From an uncultured Thermomicrobiales bacterium (GTDB lineage Bacteria > Chloroflexota > Chloroflexia > Thermomicrobiales > UBA6265): a DNA stretch of 42,862 nt. The stretch lies in contig CADCWG010000020.1 of assembly GCA_902806335.1 (NCBI GenBank), positions 1 to 42,862 of the forward strand, read 5' to 3'. The translations under genes and the position numbers were made by a program. Below, in pieces: positions 27,282 to 34,396 of this stretch. The notes beneath the pieces were generated by a model, which saw only the letters and a program-made list of their open reading frames with translations, had not been told where the DNA came from and ran no database searches. How positions within the stretch are numbered: the first letter of the stretch is position 1; each line of letters begins with the position of its first letter.

Positions 27282-27320
27282 AGCTGACGGCTGAGCGCTC
27301 ACAGCGCTCAGCCGTCAGCT
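27282..27320 (+). terminator. Perfect 18-bp hairpin after the binding-protein gene
   Basis: The arms (27282-27299 and 27303-27320) are perfectly complementary with a CAC loop. The arm contains the motif GCTGACGGCTGA. It starts five bases after the stop codon at 27274-27276, without a T-run, and likely shields the upstream mRNA or partly terminates. Confidence 0.7.
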
Positions 27321-27328
27321 ACTAACGG

Positions 27329-27360
27329 GGCGCCGGCCATGCTCCGACATGGCCGGCGCC
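27329..27360 (+). terminator. Second hairpin before the DppB-like gene
   Basis: GGCGCCGGCCATG (27329-27341) pairs perfectly with 27348-27360 around the loop CTCCGA, a 13-bp stem. Together with the preceding hairpin it makes a tandem structure in the 172-base gap. Confidence 0.65.
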
Positions 27361-27403
27361 TCGCCTCATGAAGAACACCTGAACCTCCGCCGAACGGCCC
27401 ACT

Positions 27404-27427
27404 GCTGACGGCTGACCGCTGACGGCT
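27404..27427 (+). repeat. GCTGACGGCTGA-type repeat copies
   Basis: GCTGACGGCTGA is followed by CCGCTGACGGCT. The same 12-mer forms the arm of the hairpin at 27282-27320 in both orientations, so the gap holds four related copies. It looks like an intergenic repeat family. Confidence 0.55.
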
Positions 27428-27448
27428 ACCAGCCCCCCTCGGAGCGTC

Positions 27449-28462
27449 ATGCTTGGCTTCCTCGTTCGGCGCGTCCTCTGGGTCGTCCCGGTGGTGTTCA
27501 CCGTCGCGCTGATCACCTTCGTGCTGATGCAGCGCGCGCCGGGTGGGCCGTGGGACAGCGACAAGCCCGTCTCACGCTCTGCCCTCGAGACCCTGAACCG
27601 GCGCTTCGGCCTCGACAAGCCGCTCTGGCTCAACCCGGACGCGGTCGGCGACCTGCGCGACGAGGGGGTGGATAACCCCTTCCGGCTCGGGCGGGCGCTG
27701 CTCGACAGCCAGTTCGGCAACTACCTGGTCGGCATCGCCCGCTTCGACCTCGGCCCGACCTACGAGTCGCGGGGCGGCGAGACCGTCCAGCGCGTGATCG
27801 CCGGCCGGCTGCCGACGTCGGCCAAAGTCGGGCTGGTCGCCGTCGCCTTCGCGACCCTGGTCGGGATCCCGCTCGGGGTCCTCAGCGCCCTGCGCCAGAA
27901 CACCTGGCTCGACTACCTCAGCCTCTTCACCTCCACGGTCGGCGTCTCGGTGCCGACGTTTGTCAGCGGCATCCTGCTGCTGATCCTCCTCAGCCAGCAG
28001 TTCGGCGTCTCGCCCGTGCGGCGGCCGGAGGAGTGGGACGGGTTCGGCCGCGCCTATCTGGTGCCGGGGATCGTCCTCGGCCTCGGCACGATGGCCTACC
28101 TCGCGCGCCTGACCCGGGCGACGCTGCTCGAGGTCCAGCGCCAGGACTACGTGCGGACCGCCCGCGCCAAGGGGCTCGGCGAGGGACCGGTGGTCGCGCG
28201 GCACATGCTCCGCAACGCGCTGATCCCGGTCCTGACCGTCCTCGGTCCGGCGGCGGCCGACCTGCTGACCGGCTCGTTCGTGATCGAGACGATCTTCGGG
28301 GTGCCCGGTCTCGGGCGGGAGTTCGTGACCTCGATCTCGTCGCGCGACTACTCGATGATCATGGGGACGACGGTCTTCTACGCCGTCCTCGTCGCCCTCG
28401 CCAACGTCACCGTTGACCTCAGCTACGGCCTGGTCGACCCGCGGATCCGCCAGCGCCGGTGA
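27449..28462 (+). CDS. Peptide/nickel-type ABC transporter permease (DppB-like)
   Basis: A 337-residue inner-membrane protein. The start MLGFLVRRVLWVVPVVFTVA then LITFVLMQRAPGGPW is the standard DppB/OppB opening. Six helices; the ATPase-docking loop is TARAKGLGEGPVVARHMLRN, followed by ALIPVLTVLGPAAADLLTGS and VETIFGVPG-like residues (IETIFGVPGLG). The end DPRIRQRR is typical. GGAG lies about 9 bases before ATG 27449. Its partner follows after an unusually long 343-base gap. Confidence 0.93.
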   Translation: MLGFLVRRVLWVVPVVFTVALITFVLMQRAPGGPWDSDKPVSRSALETLNRRFGLDKPLWLNPDAVGDLRDEGVDNPFRLGRALLDSQFGNYLVGIARFDLGPTYESRGGETVQRVIAGRLPTSAKVGLVAVAFATLVGIPLGVLSALRQNTWLDYLSLFTSTVGVSVPTFVSGILLLILLSQQFGVSPVRRPEEWDGFGRAYLVPGIVLGLGTMAYLARLTRATLLEVQRQDYVRTARAKGLGEGPVVARHMLRNALIPVLTVLGPAAADLLTGSFVIETIFGVPGLGREFVTSISSRDYSMIMGTTVFYAVLVALANVTVDLSYGLVDPRIRQRR

Positions 28463-28805
28463 CGGCCTCCTCGCCTCTGGGGCGGCACGGTCTGCGACCG
28501 GCCGACGATACCTGCGTGCGGAGGGACCGCCGACGTCGACCCGACCGCGCCGGACCGACCAGGTGGACGCGATCGCGCCGGCCCACGGCGTGGGGGCGAC
28601 CGACTATCGCATCGTGACGGACCGGACGGTGTGACACCCGCCCGCCGCCGTGGCAAGATCGGGACGAGGCGGCCTGAGGAGGGCGGGTGCCGGTCGGGTG
28701 GGCGCCCGCCGGCCACCTGGGCACCCCTGGGCGCACGCCGACCACGCGGGCGCCCGCCGTGCGCCCCACCGAACCGACCTCGATCCCGGGAGGAACGCAG
28801 CGCCG
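28463..28805. other. 343-base gap inside the Dpp-type operon
   Basis: Genes for the two permeases normally touch or overlap; here they are separated. No gene is recognised. A weak promoter candidate is GTGACA (28630-28635) with CAAGAT 17 bases on. The stretch may give the second permease its own control. GGGAGG at 28788-28793 serves the next gene. Confidence 0.35.
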
Positions 28806-29804
28806 ATGTCGACCCTGGCTCCGGCCACCACTCCGCTCAGCGGCGCCGCCGACCGGACGCTCGGCGGGGGGCGGGCGACGCGCTCGCTCTGGGGCGACGC
28901 CTGGCGCCGGCTGCGGCGGAACCGGATGGCGATGGTCAGCCTGGTCTACCTCGGGCTGCTGGTGATCGTCGCCGTCGCCGCGCCGGCGATCGCGCCGCAG
29001 AACCCGGTCGGCTCGAACGTCCGCGCCGCCGGGCAGTACCGGCTCCCGGCCTGGCAGGACGACGCCGACCCTCGTCGCAGCGGCGACTGGGCCTACCCGC
29101 TCGGCACCGACTCGATCGGTCGCGACATCTTCAGCCGCCTCGTCTACGGCACCCGCGTCTCGCTGGTGGTCGGGTTCATCCCGATGGCGGTCATCCTCCT
29201 GATCGGCGTGCCGATCGGGCTGCTTTCCGGGTTCGCCGGCGGCTGGCTCGACGGCCTGCTGATGCGGATCACCGACGTCGTCTACGCCTTCCCGGGGTTG
29301 CTCTTCTTCATCATCGTCCAGGTCTCCCTGCGCGACACCGCGGTCGGGGAGGTCCTGAACGGGCTGGTGCTGCTCTTCCTGACCCTCTCCGTCGTGAACT
29401 GGAGTGGCGTCGCGCGCCTGGTGCGCGGCGACACGCTGGCGCTCAAGGAGAAGGAGTTCGTCGAGGCGGCGCGGGCCAATGGGGCCGGGGCGGGGCGGAT
29501 CATCCTCCGCCACGTGCTGCCGAACGCGCTCGGGCCGATCATCGTCGCCGGGGCCTTCATCGTCCCCGGCGCGATCATCGCCGAGGCGACCCTCAGTTAC
29601 CTGGGGATCGGCGTCCGCCCCTCGACCAACCTCGACGCGCCGTTCCCGACCAGCTGGGGGGCGATGATCCTCGACGGCTCGTCGTCCTGGGAGTCGCAGC
29701 CCTGGATGCTGATCGCCCCGGGCCTGGCGGTCGCCCTGATCACTCTGGCCTTCACCTTCCTCGGCGACGGCCTCCGCGACGCCCTCGACCCGCGAGGCAC
29801 CTGA
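28806..29804 (+). CDS. Peptide/nickel-type ABC transporter permease (DppC-like)
   Basis: A 332-residue membrane protein. WGDAWRRLRRNRMAMVSLVY is the N-terminal OppC_N segment; HPLGTD-equivalent YPLGTDSIGRDIFSRLVYGT and RVSLVVGFIPMAV follow. The ATPase-docking loop reads EAARANGAGAGRIILRHVLP, then NALGPIIVAGAF; ATLSYLGIGV and FTFLGDGLRDALDPR close it as expected. ATG 28806 has GGGAGG 12 bases upstream and gives a normal length; the longer open frame upstream is not needed. No DppD/DppF ATPases follow. Confidence 0.92.
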   Translation: MSTLAPATTPLSGAADRTLGGGRATRSLWGDAWRRLRRNRMAMVSLVYLGLLVIVAVAAPAIAPQNPVGSNVRAAGQYRLPAWQDDADPRRSGDWAYPLGTDSIGRDIFSRLVYGTRVSLVVGFIPMAVILLIGVPIGLLSGFAGGWLDGLLMRITDVVYAFPGLLFFIIVQVSLRDTAVGEVLNGLVLLFLTLSVVNWSGVARLVRGDTLALKEKEFVEAARANGAGAGRIILRHVLPNALGPIIVAGAFIVPGAIIAEATLSYLGIGVRPSTNLDAPFPTSWGAMILDGSSSWESQPWMLIAPGLAVALITLAFTFLGDGLRDALDPRGT

Positions 29805-29906
29805 CGCCGTTCGACCCGGTCGGCCGTCTCGGGTGCATATTGCGCGGCGGTGGTGTGCTCGCCCCGGCGAGCGCCGCACGGGCGGTCCTTCGTCGGTCGT
29901 TGCCCC

Positions 29907-29935
29907 TTGCGGGTGGCACGGGGCAGGCGTAGCCT
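29907..29935 (+). promoter_or_regulatory. Promoter candidate of the SelW-like gene
   Basis: TTGCGG (29907-29912) and TAGCCT (29930-29935) are spaced by exactly 17 bases, about 97 bases before the ATG of the SelW-like gene. This suggests the gene has its own promoter rather than relying on the importer operon upstream. Confidence 0.5.
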
Positions 29936-30031
29936 AGGGCAGTCCCCGCCGCCGAGGGCGACCACGGCGGGGTCGGGCCGGGCGCGACCGTGCGCCTCGT
30001 GCCGGGGGAGGTCGCTGAGGGGGATGGCGCC

Positions 30032-30298
30032 ATGGCCCAGCCCAACGGCAGTTCCAGTTCCGTCCGCATCGAGTACTGCACGTCCTGAGGCTACCTCAGC
30101 CGCGCCGCCAGTCTGGCGGAGCACATCCTGCACGACTACGAGGATAAGGTCGGGGCCGGTGTCCTGCTCGTCCCCAGCAGCGGGGGCATCTTCGAGGTCA
30201 GCGTGGGCGACCGCGTCGTCTTCTCGAAGAAGCAGAAGGGCCGATTCCCCGAGGAGAACGAGGCCGAGGGCCTCGTCGGGGAGGCGCTCGGGGCGTAG
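30032..30298 (+). CDS. SelW/Rdx-family selenoprotein candidate (UGA read as selenocysteine)
   Basis: ATG 30032 (GAGGGGG 8 bases upstream) opens a frame that meets TGA at 30086-30088 and, if that codon is read through, continues to TAG 30296-30298, giving 88 residues. Before the TGA is VRIEYCTS and after it GYLSRAASLAEHILHDYE, so the context is Y-C-T-S-U-G-Y with U at residue 19: exactly the CxxU redox motif of SelW/SelT/SelH (Rdx) proteins, whose other members have CxxC. The C-terminal part GGIFEVSVGDRVVFSKK then QKGRFPEENEAE matches the conserved G-x-FEV-x-V...SKK...GRFP block. A hairpin of bacterial SECIS type follows the UGA. The family is thioredoxin-like and takes part in thiol redox reactions. 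A Cys-to-stop pseudogene is the alternative, but the frame is otherwise clean. Confidence 0.85.
30102..30122 (+). promoter_or_regulatory. Putative bacterial SECIS hairpin
   Basis: CCGCCA (30105-30110), loop GUC, UGGCGG (30114-30119): six perfect pairs, extended by two more below a G-A mismatch. The loop begins with G and lies 22 bases after the UGA, inside the spacing and loop rules known for bacterial SECIS elements, which SelB binds to recode UGA. The bases also encode protein, as in other bacterial selenoprotein genes. Confidence 0.6.
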
Positions 30299-30333
30299 GC
30301 GCGACGGCGCGACAGTGCCACCGTCACGGGCGT

Positions 30334-30379
30334 GACGGCGCGATAAACATGGGCGCGACGGCGCGATAAACATGGGCGC
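30334..30379 (+). repeat. Two tandem 23-base repeats
   Basis: A 23-base unit beginning GACGGCGCGATAAACATG occurs exactly twice (30334-30356, 30357-30379) and runs directly into the inverted repeat that follows. It lies between convergent genes. Confidence 0.8.
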
Positions 30380-30441
30380 GATGAATCGCGCCCCTACGGT
30401 GGACTTCCGGACCATGCGTAGGGGCGCGATTCATCGCGCCC
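30374..30441. repeat. 24-bp perfect inverted repeat, REP/MITE-like
   Basis: The left arm (30374-30397) and right arm (30418-30441) are perfect reverse complements separated by 20 bases. Each arm is itself a palindrome, GGGCGCGAT-GA-ATCGCGCCC plus CTAC. The whole can fold as a long hairpin or two small ones, in the short space between two converging transcription units, where it could stop transcription from both sides. It has no coding capacity; it resembles dispersed intergenic elements of high-GC bacteria. Confidence 0.8.
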
Positions 30442-30468
30442 GCCCCGGTCCCCGCGCGACGCGCCCGG

Positions 30469-31503
30469 TCAATCGTGCCGGAGGGTCGGATCGAGGGCGT
30501 CGCGGACCCAGTCGCCGATCCGCGAGACGCCGAGCGCGGTCAGAAAGAGCATGATCCCCGGGATCACGGAGATCCACCACCCCTCGTCCGACCCGAGGTA
30601 CTCGCGGCCGCCGCCGATCATCGCGCCCCAGCTCGCGCGGGTCCGTGGCGGGATGCCCAGCCCCAGGAACGACAGCGTCGCCTCGAGGATGATCAGGCGG
30701 GCGAGCTCGAGCGTCGAGACCACGATCAGCGGCGAGAGCGCGTTGGGCAGGATGTGCCGCAGGATCACCCGGCGGTCGGTCGCCCCGACGCTGCGGATCG
30801 CCTCGACGAACCCGATCTCCTTCAGCGAAAGCACCCGCGCCCGCGCGATCCGGGCGTAGGTGACCCAGCCGCTGAGGCCGACGACCACGATCAGCACCCC
30901 GAAGCCGGGGCCGACCACCGCGATCACGGCGATCGCCAGCAGCACGAACGGGAAGGCAAGCTGGATGTCGACGACGGTCATCACGACCTCGTCGACCCGG
31001 CTCCCGAAGTAGCCGGCGACCAGACCCAGCGCCGTCCCGATCGTGGCGCCGATCAGCAGCGCGACGAGGCCGATCGTGAGCGAGGTCCGCGCCCCGTAGA
31101 CGAGCTGGCTGAGGATGTCGTAGCCCCGCGAGTCGGTGCCCAGCGGGTGCTCGGAGCTGCCGCCGTCGATCCACATCGGCGGCGCGAGGCGGGCCCGCAG
31201 GTCGCCCCGGAACGGCTCGAAGGGCGCGATCAGCGGCGCGAGGATTGCCGCCATCACGATCCCGAGCAGGATGACCCCGAAGACCCAGACGAAGATCGGG
31301 ACCCTGCTCGGCCGGAACCGGGGGCGCTTCCTGGTCGCCCCGCTGAGCGTGGTGCCCGCGGCGTCGCGCGCCGCGTCGGTCGCGACGGCGGGCAGCGTCC
31401 GCTCTGAATCGCCGCCGGACGGGGTACCCGTCTCACGCCCCTGCCCCGCGGTCGGTGGGGCGACGCGGGCGCCGGTGTCGACGCGGGGGCCGGACTCGCT
31501 CAC
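30469..31503 (-). CDS. Peptide/nickel-type ABC transporter permease (DppC-like)
   Basis: A 344-residue membrane protein with a long (about 60-residue) polar N-terminus before the first helix (VFGVILLGIVMAAILAPLIA). HPLGTDSRGYDILSQLVYGA and RTSLTIGLVALLIGATIG follow. The docking loop is EAIRSVGATDRRVILRHILP, then NALSPLIVVSTLEL; ATLSFLGLGIPP and GDWVRDALDPTLRHD end the protein normally. The GTG start at 31503 overlaps the stop of the upstream permease by 4 bases (GTGA), so translation is coupled. The gene is last in a binding protein-permease-permease operon without ATPase genes. Confidence 0.93.
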   Translation of the reverse strand: MSESGPRVDTGARVAPPTAGQGRETGTPSGGDSERTLPAVATDAARDAAGTTLSGATRKRPRFRPSRVPIFVWVFGVILLGIVMAAILAPLIAPFEPFRGDLRARLAPPMWIDGGSSEHPLGTDSRGYDILSQLVYGARTSLTIGLVALLIGATIGTALGLVAGYFGSRVDEVVMTVVDIQLAFPFVLLAIAVIAVVGPGFGVLIVVVGLSGWVTYARIARARVLSLKEIGFVEAIRSVGATDRRVILRHILPNALSPLIVVSTLELARLIILEATLSFLGLGIPPRTRASWGAMIGGGREYLGSDEGWWISVIPGIMLFLTALGVSRIGDWVRDALDPTLRHD

Positions 31504-32417
31504 CCGAGCCGGATCCGCGGGTCGAGCACGGCGTAGAGGATGTCGACCACCAGGTTCACCCCCACGAAGCCGATCGCGATCAGGAAGACCCCCGCCTGGA
31601 CGATCGGGTAGTCCCGATTCTCAATCGCCTGGATGATCAGCCGTCCGATCCCCGGCAGCGAGAAGACGGTCTCGGTCACCACCGAGCCGCCGAGCAGGGT
31701 GCCGAACTGGAGCCCCATGATCGTGACGACCGGCACCAGCGTGTTCCGCAGCGCGTGCCCACGGACCACCCGTGCCTCGCCGAGGCCCTTGGCGCGGGCA
31801 GTCCGCACGTAGTCCTGACCGAGGACCTCGAGCATCGCCGAGCGGGTGAGGCGGGTGATGCTCGCCATCGCGAAGGCGCCAAGGGTGATCGCCGGCAGCA
31901 CCAGCCCCCGCGGGCTGTCGAGGCCGGAGGTGGGGAACCAGCCGAGGCGAACGGCGAAGACGAGGATCAGCACGATCCCCAGGAAGAACGTTGGCACCGC
32001 CTGCCCGACCAGGGCGACCAGCACCGCGACGTTGTCGAGCAGCGTGTTCGGTCGCAGCGCCGAGAGGATCCCGATCGGCAACCCAACCAGGACCGCGACC
32101 GCGAAGGCCGCCGTCGCGATCTGGAGCGTGGCCGGGATCCGGTCGATCACGACGTCGAGGGCATCCTGGCCGTAGCGAATGGAGTCGCCGAAGTCGAGCC
32201 GGGCGGCGTCCCGCAGGAAGATGCCGTACTGGACGATCAGCGGCTCGTTCAGCCCCCGCTGCTCCCGCAGCCGGTCGACCTCCTCGGTCGTCGCCTCGGC
32301 CGGCACCAGCAGCGCGATCGGGTCCCCCGAGAGGCGGAGGACCACGAAGACCACCGTGATCACGCCCCAGACCACGATGACGGTGCGGAGGAGCCGCCGG
32401 ATCAGGAATCGGGCCAA
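31500..32417 (-). CDS. Peptide/nickel-type ABC transporter permease (DppB-like)
   Basis: About 305 residues: LARFLIRRLLRTVIVVWGVI then TVVFVVLRLSGDP is the DppB opening, with six helices, the docking loop TARAKGLGEARVVRGHALRN and TETVFSLPGIGRL near the end; DPRIRLG closes it. TTG 32417 is chosen because GGGAGG lies 6 bases upstream; TTG 32423 directly abuts that sequence and is less likely. A rare start may keep permease levels low relative to the binding protein. It follows the binding-protein gene and a large hairpin. Confidence 0.9.
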   Translation of the reverse strand: MARFLIRRLLRTVIVVWGVITVVFVVLRLSGDPIALLVPAEATTEEVDRLREQRGLNEPLIVQYGIFLRDAARLDFGDSIRYGQDALDVVIDRIPATLQIATAAFAVAVLVGLPIGILSALRPNTLLDNVAVLVALVGQAVPTFFLGIVLILVFAVRLGWFPTSGLDSPRGLVLPAITLGAFAMASITRLTRSAMLEVLGQDYVRTARAKGLGEARVVRGHALRNTLVPVVTIMGLQFGTLLGGSVVTETVFSLPGIGRLIIQAIENRDYPIVQAGVFLIAIGFVGVNLVVDILYAVLDPRIRLG

Positions 32418-32470
32418 AGGCAACCTCCCGAAGACGCCGGACCGAAGGCGGGCGAGGCGCGGGACCGCAA

Positions 32471-32523
32471 CGGCGGGGGACGGGGGGACGGCGCAAGACG
32501 CGCCGTCGTTCCGTCCCCCGCCG
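32471..32523 (-). terminator. Compound hairpin between binding-protein and permease genes
   Basis: An outer 13-bp stem (32471-32483 with 32511-32523) encloses 4-base internal loops and an inner 7-bp stem (32488-32494 with 32500-32506). It lies 41 bases after the binding-protein stop and has no T-run, so attenuation or mRNA protection is more likely than full termination. Confidence 0.65.
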
Positions 32524-32564
32524 ACCCGGCGCCCGAGGTGGGGCGCCGGGCGATCCTCGCGCGG

Positions 32565-34172
32565 TTACCCGCCCAGCGTCAGGTTCTCGGCGCGGAGGTT
32601 GAAGTACTGGTTCGCGTAGGGGAACCAGCTGATGTAGTTGGCGACGCCGTAGGACTCCTGCGGCTGGATGATCGGCAGCCACGGGAAGTTCTCGTTGAAG
32701 ATCTCGAACATCCGGCGGTAGTTGCGCTCCCGCAGCGCCGGGTCGAGGCTGGTCCGGGCCTCGGTCCCGAGCCGGTCGAACTCCTCGTTGCGGAAGTAGG
32801 GCTGCGCGCCCTCCGGCGCGAGCAGCCGCCACATCATTCCGTCCGGATCGCTCAGCGCGCTGGTCGGGTCCGACCACCACATGCCGAGGAAGGTCTTCGT
32901 CCGGTTCTTCTCGGCGCGGACCGAAGTCTCGATCTGGGAGAGGTTGACGTTGACCCCGATGTCCTCCCAGCCCTGGGCGATGATCTCGGCCATCGCCAGG
33001 TCGTTGGACAGGTAGCCGTCGGTCGTCTCGATCACGATCTCTTCGCCGTTGTAGCCGGCCTCGGCCAGCAGCGCCTCGGCCCGCTCGGGGTCGTAGGGGT
33101 AGGCCGGCAGGCTCGGGTCGTAGGCGAAGTCGCCGGGGACCGCCGGCTGGCTCGGAACCACGCCCTGGCCGCCGTAGAGCTCCTCGACGATCGCCTGGCG
33201 GTCGATGGCCAGCGAGAGCGCCTGCTTGACCAGCGGGTTGTCGAGCGGCGGCACCGTCGAGTTGACGCCGAGCACGTAGAGGCCGTTGTAGAGGACCTGC
33301 TCGATCCGGGCGTTCTCGAGATCGGCCACGTCCTGGACCTGGTCCGACGGCACCTTGGTGATGATGTCAACCTCGCCGGCCTGGAGCGCGGCGATCCGGG
33401 TCGAGGTCTCCGGGATCGGGCGGAAGGTCACCGTCTGGAAGGCGATCGGGTCGCCCCAGTAGTTGTCGTAGCGGGCCAGGGTCAGGTGGTCGTCGACCAC
33501 GTACTCGACGAAGCTGACTGGGCCGCTGCCGACCGGGGCCTGGTTGAAGCCGTCCGGACCGACCTGGGTGAAGTAGTCCTTGGGCAGGATCTGGCCGCCG
33601 TAGAAGGCGAGCCGGGCCGGCAGCAGCGGGTCCGGCGCCTTGGTCACGAACTGGACCGTCAGCGGGTCGACGACCACGACGTCCTGCACGGTCGAGAAGG
33701 TGCTCGCGACCGTCAGGCCCTCCTCGCCGCTGTAGGTCCGCTCGATCGTGAACTCGACGTCGTCGGCGCCGAACTCTTCGCCGTTGTGGAAGGTGACGCC
33801 CTCGCGGAGCTGGAACTCCCAGGTCAGGTCGTCGACCTGGTTGAACTCCGTCGCCAGCATCGGCTGGATCGAGAGGTCACGGCCGCGGGTGAGCAGGTTG
33901 TCGTAGAGGTTGAAGGTCACCGAGATGTCGTTGACCTGGGTGCTCTTCTGGGGGTCGAGGGTCGAGACGTCGGCCGACTGGGCGATGACCAGCTCGGTCT
34001 TGCCGGCCGGCGGGGCGACGAGCGGCTCGCTCGGTTCGCTCGGGACCTCCACCGCGGCCGGCGAGGCGGCCGGCGTCCCGCCCTGCGCCAGGGCGGTGAG
34101 GGGTAGGGCGGTGGCAAGCAGCAGCGCCAGCAGCGCGACGATGCCGGGCGTCGTTCGGCGTCGAGATCCCAT
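32565..34172 (-). CDS. Peptide/nickel-type ABC transporter substrate-binding protein (family 5)
   Basis: A 535-residue exported receptor: leader RRRTTPGIVALLALLLATAL then PLTALAQ, a Pro/Ser/Glu linker, and family-5 marks VIAQSADVSTLDPQKSTQVN, WEFQLREGVTFHNGEEFGAD then DVEFTIERTY, LVKQALSLAIDRQAIVEELY and WLPIIQPQESYGV. It differs substantially from the other family-5 receptor at 25585-27276 in length and sequence, so the two operons probably serve different ligands. ATG 34172 has GGAGGAGA 4-5 bases upstream, which rules out the longer open frame. First gene of a minus-strand operon that converges on the plus-strand Dpp operon. Confidence 0.92.
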   Translation of the reverse strand: MGSRRRTTPGIVALLALLLATALPLTALAQGGTPAASPAAVEVPSEPSEPLVAPPAGKTELVIAQSADVSTLDPQKSTQVNDISVTFNLYDNLLTRGRDLSIQPMLATEFNQVDDLTWEFQLREGVTFHNGEEFGADDVEFTIERTYSGEEGLTVASTFSTVQDVVVVDPLTVQFVTKAPDPLLPARLAFYGGQILPKDYFTQVGPDGFNQAPVGSGPVSFVEYVVDDHLTLARYDNYWGDPIAFQTVTFRPIPETSTRIAALQAGEVDIITKVPSDQVQDVADLENARIEQVLYNGLYVLGVNSTVPPLDNPLVKQALSLAIDRQAIVEELYGGQGVVPSQPAVPGDFAYDPSLPAYPYDPERAEALLAEAGYNGEEIVIETTDGYLSNDLAMAEIIAQGWEDIGVNVNLSQIETSVRAEKNRTKTFLGMWWSDPTSALSDPDGMMWRLLAPEGAQPYFRNEEFDRLGTEARTSLDPALRERNYRRMFEIFNENFPWLPIIQPQESYGVANYISWFPYANQYFNLRAENLTLGG

Positions 34173-34396
34173 CCGTCTCCTCCATGTCGAGTGGCGGGTG
34201 GCCGGGCGACCCACGCCGTCGTGGGCCGGTTGTGGACGCACCGGCCCCGGCCCCGGGTGGGGACCGGCGTGCCTGGGCGCGGTGGCGCGGAGTATCGCAA
34301 GAAACCCACTAACCTGCGACGCGGCACCGGTCCGGCGTAGGATCGCGTCATGACAGGTCGTCTCAGACGCTACGCGCGACCGCCCGGACTGGACTC

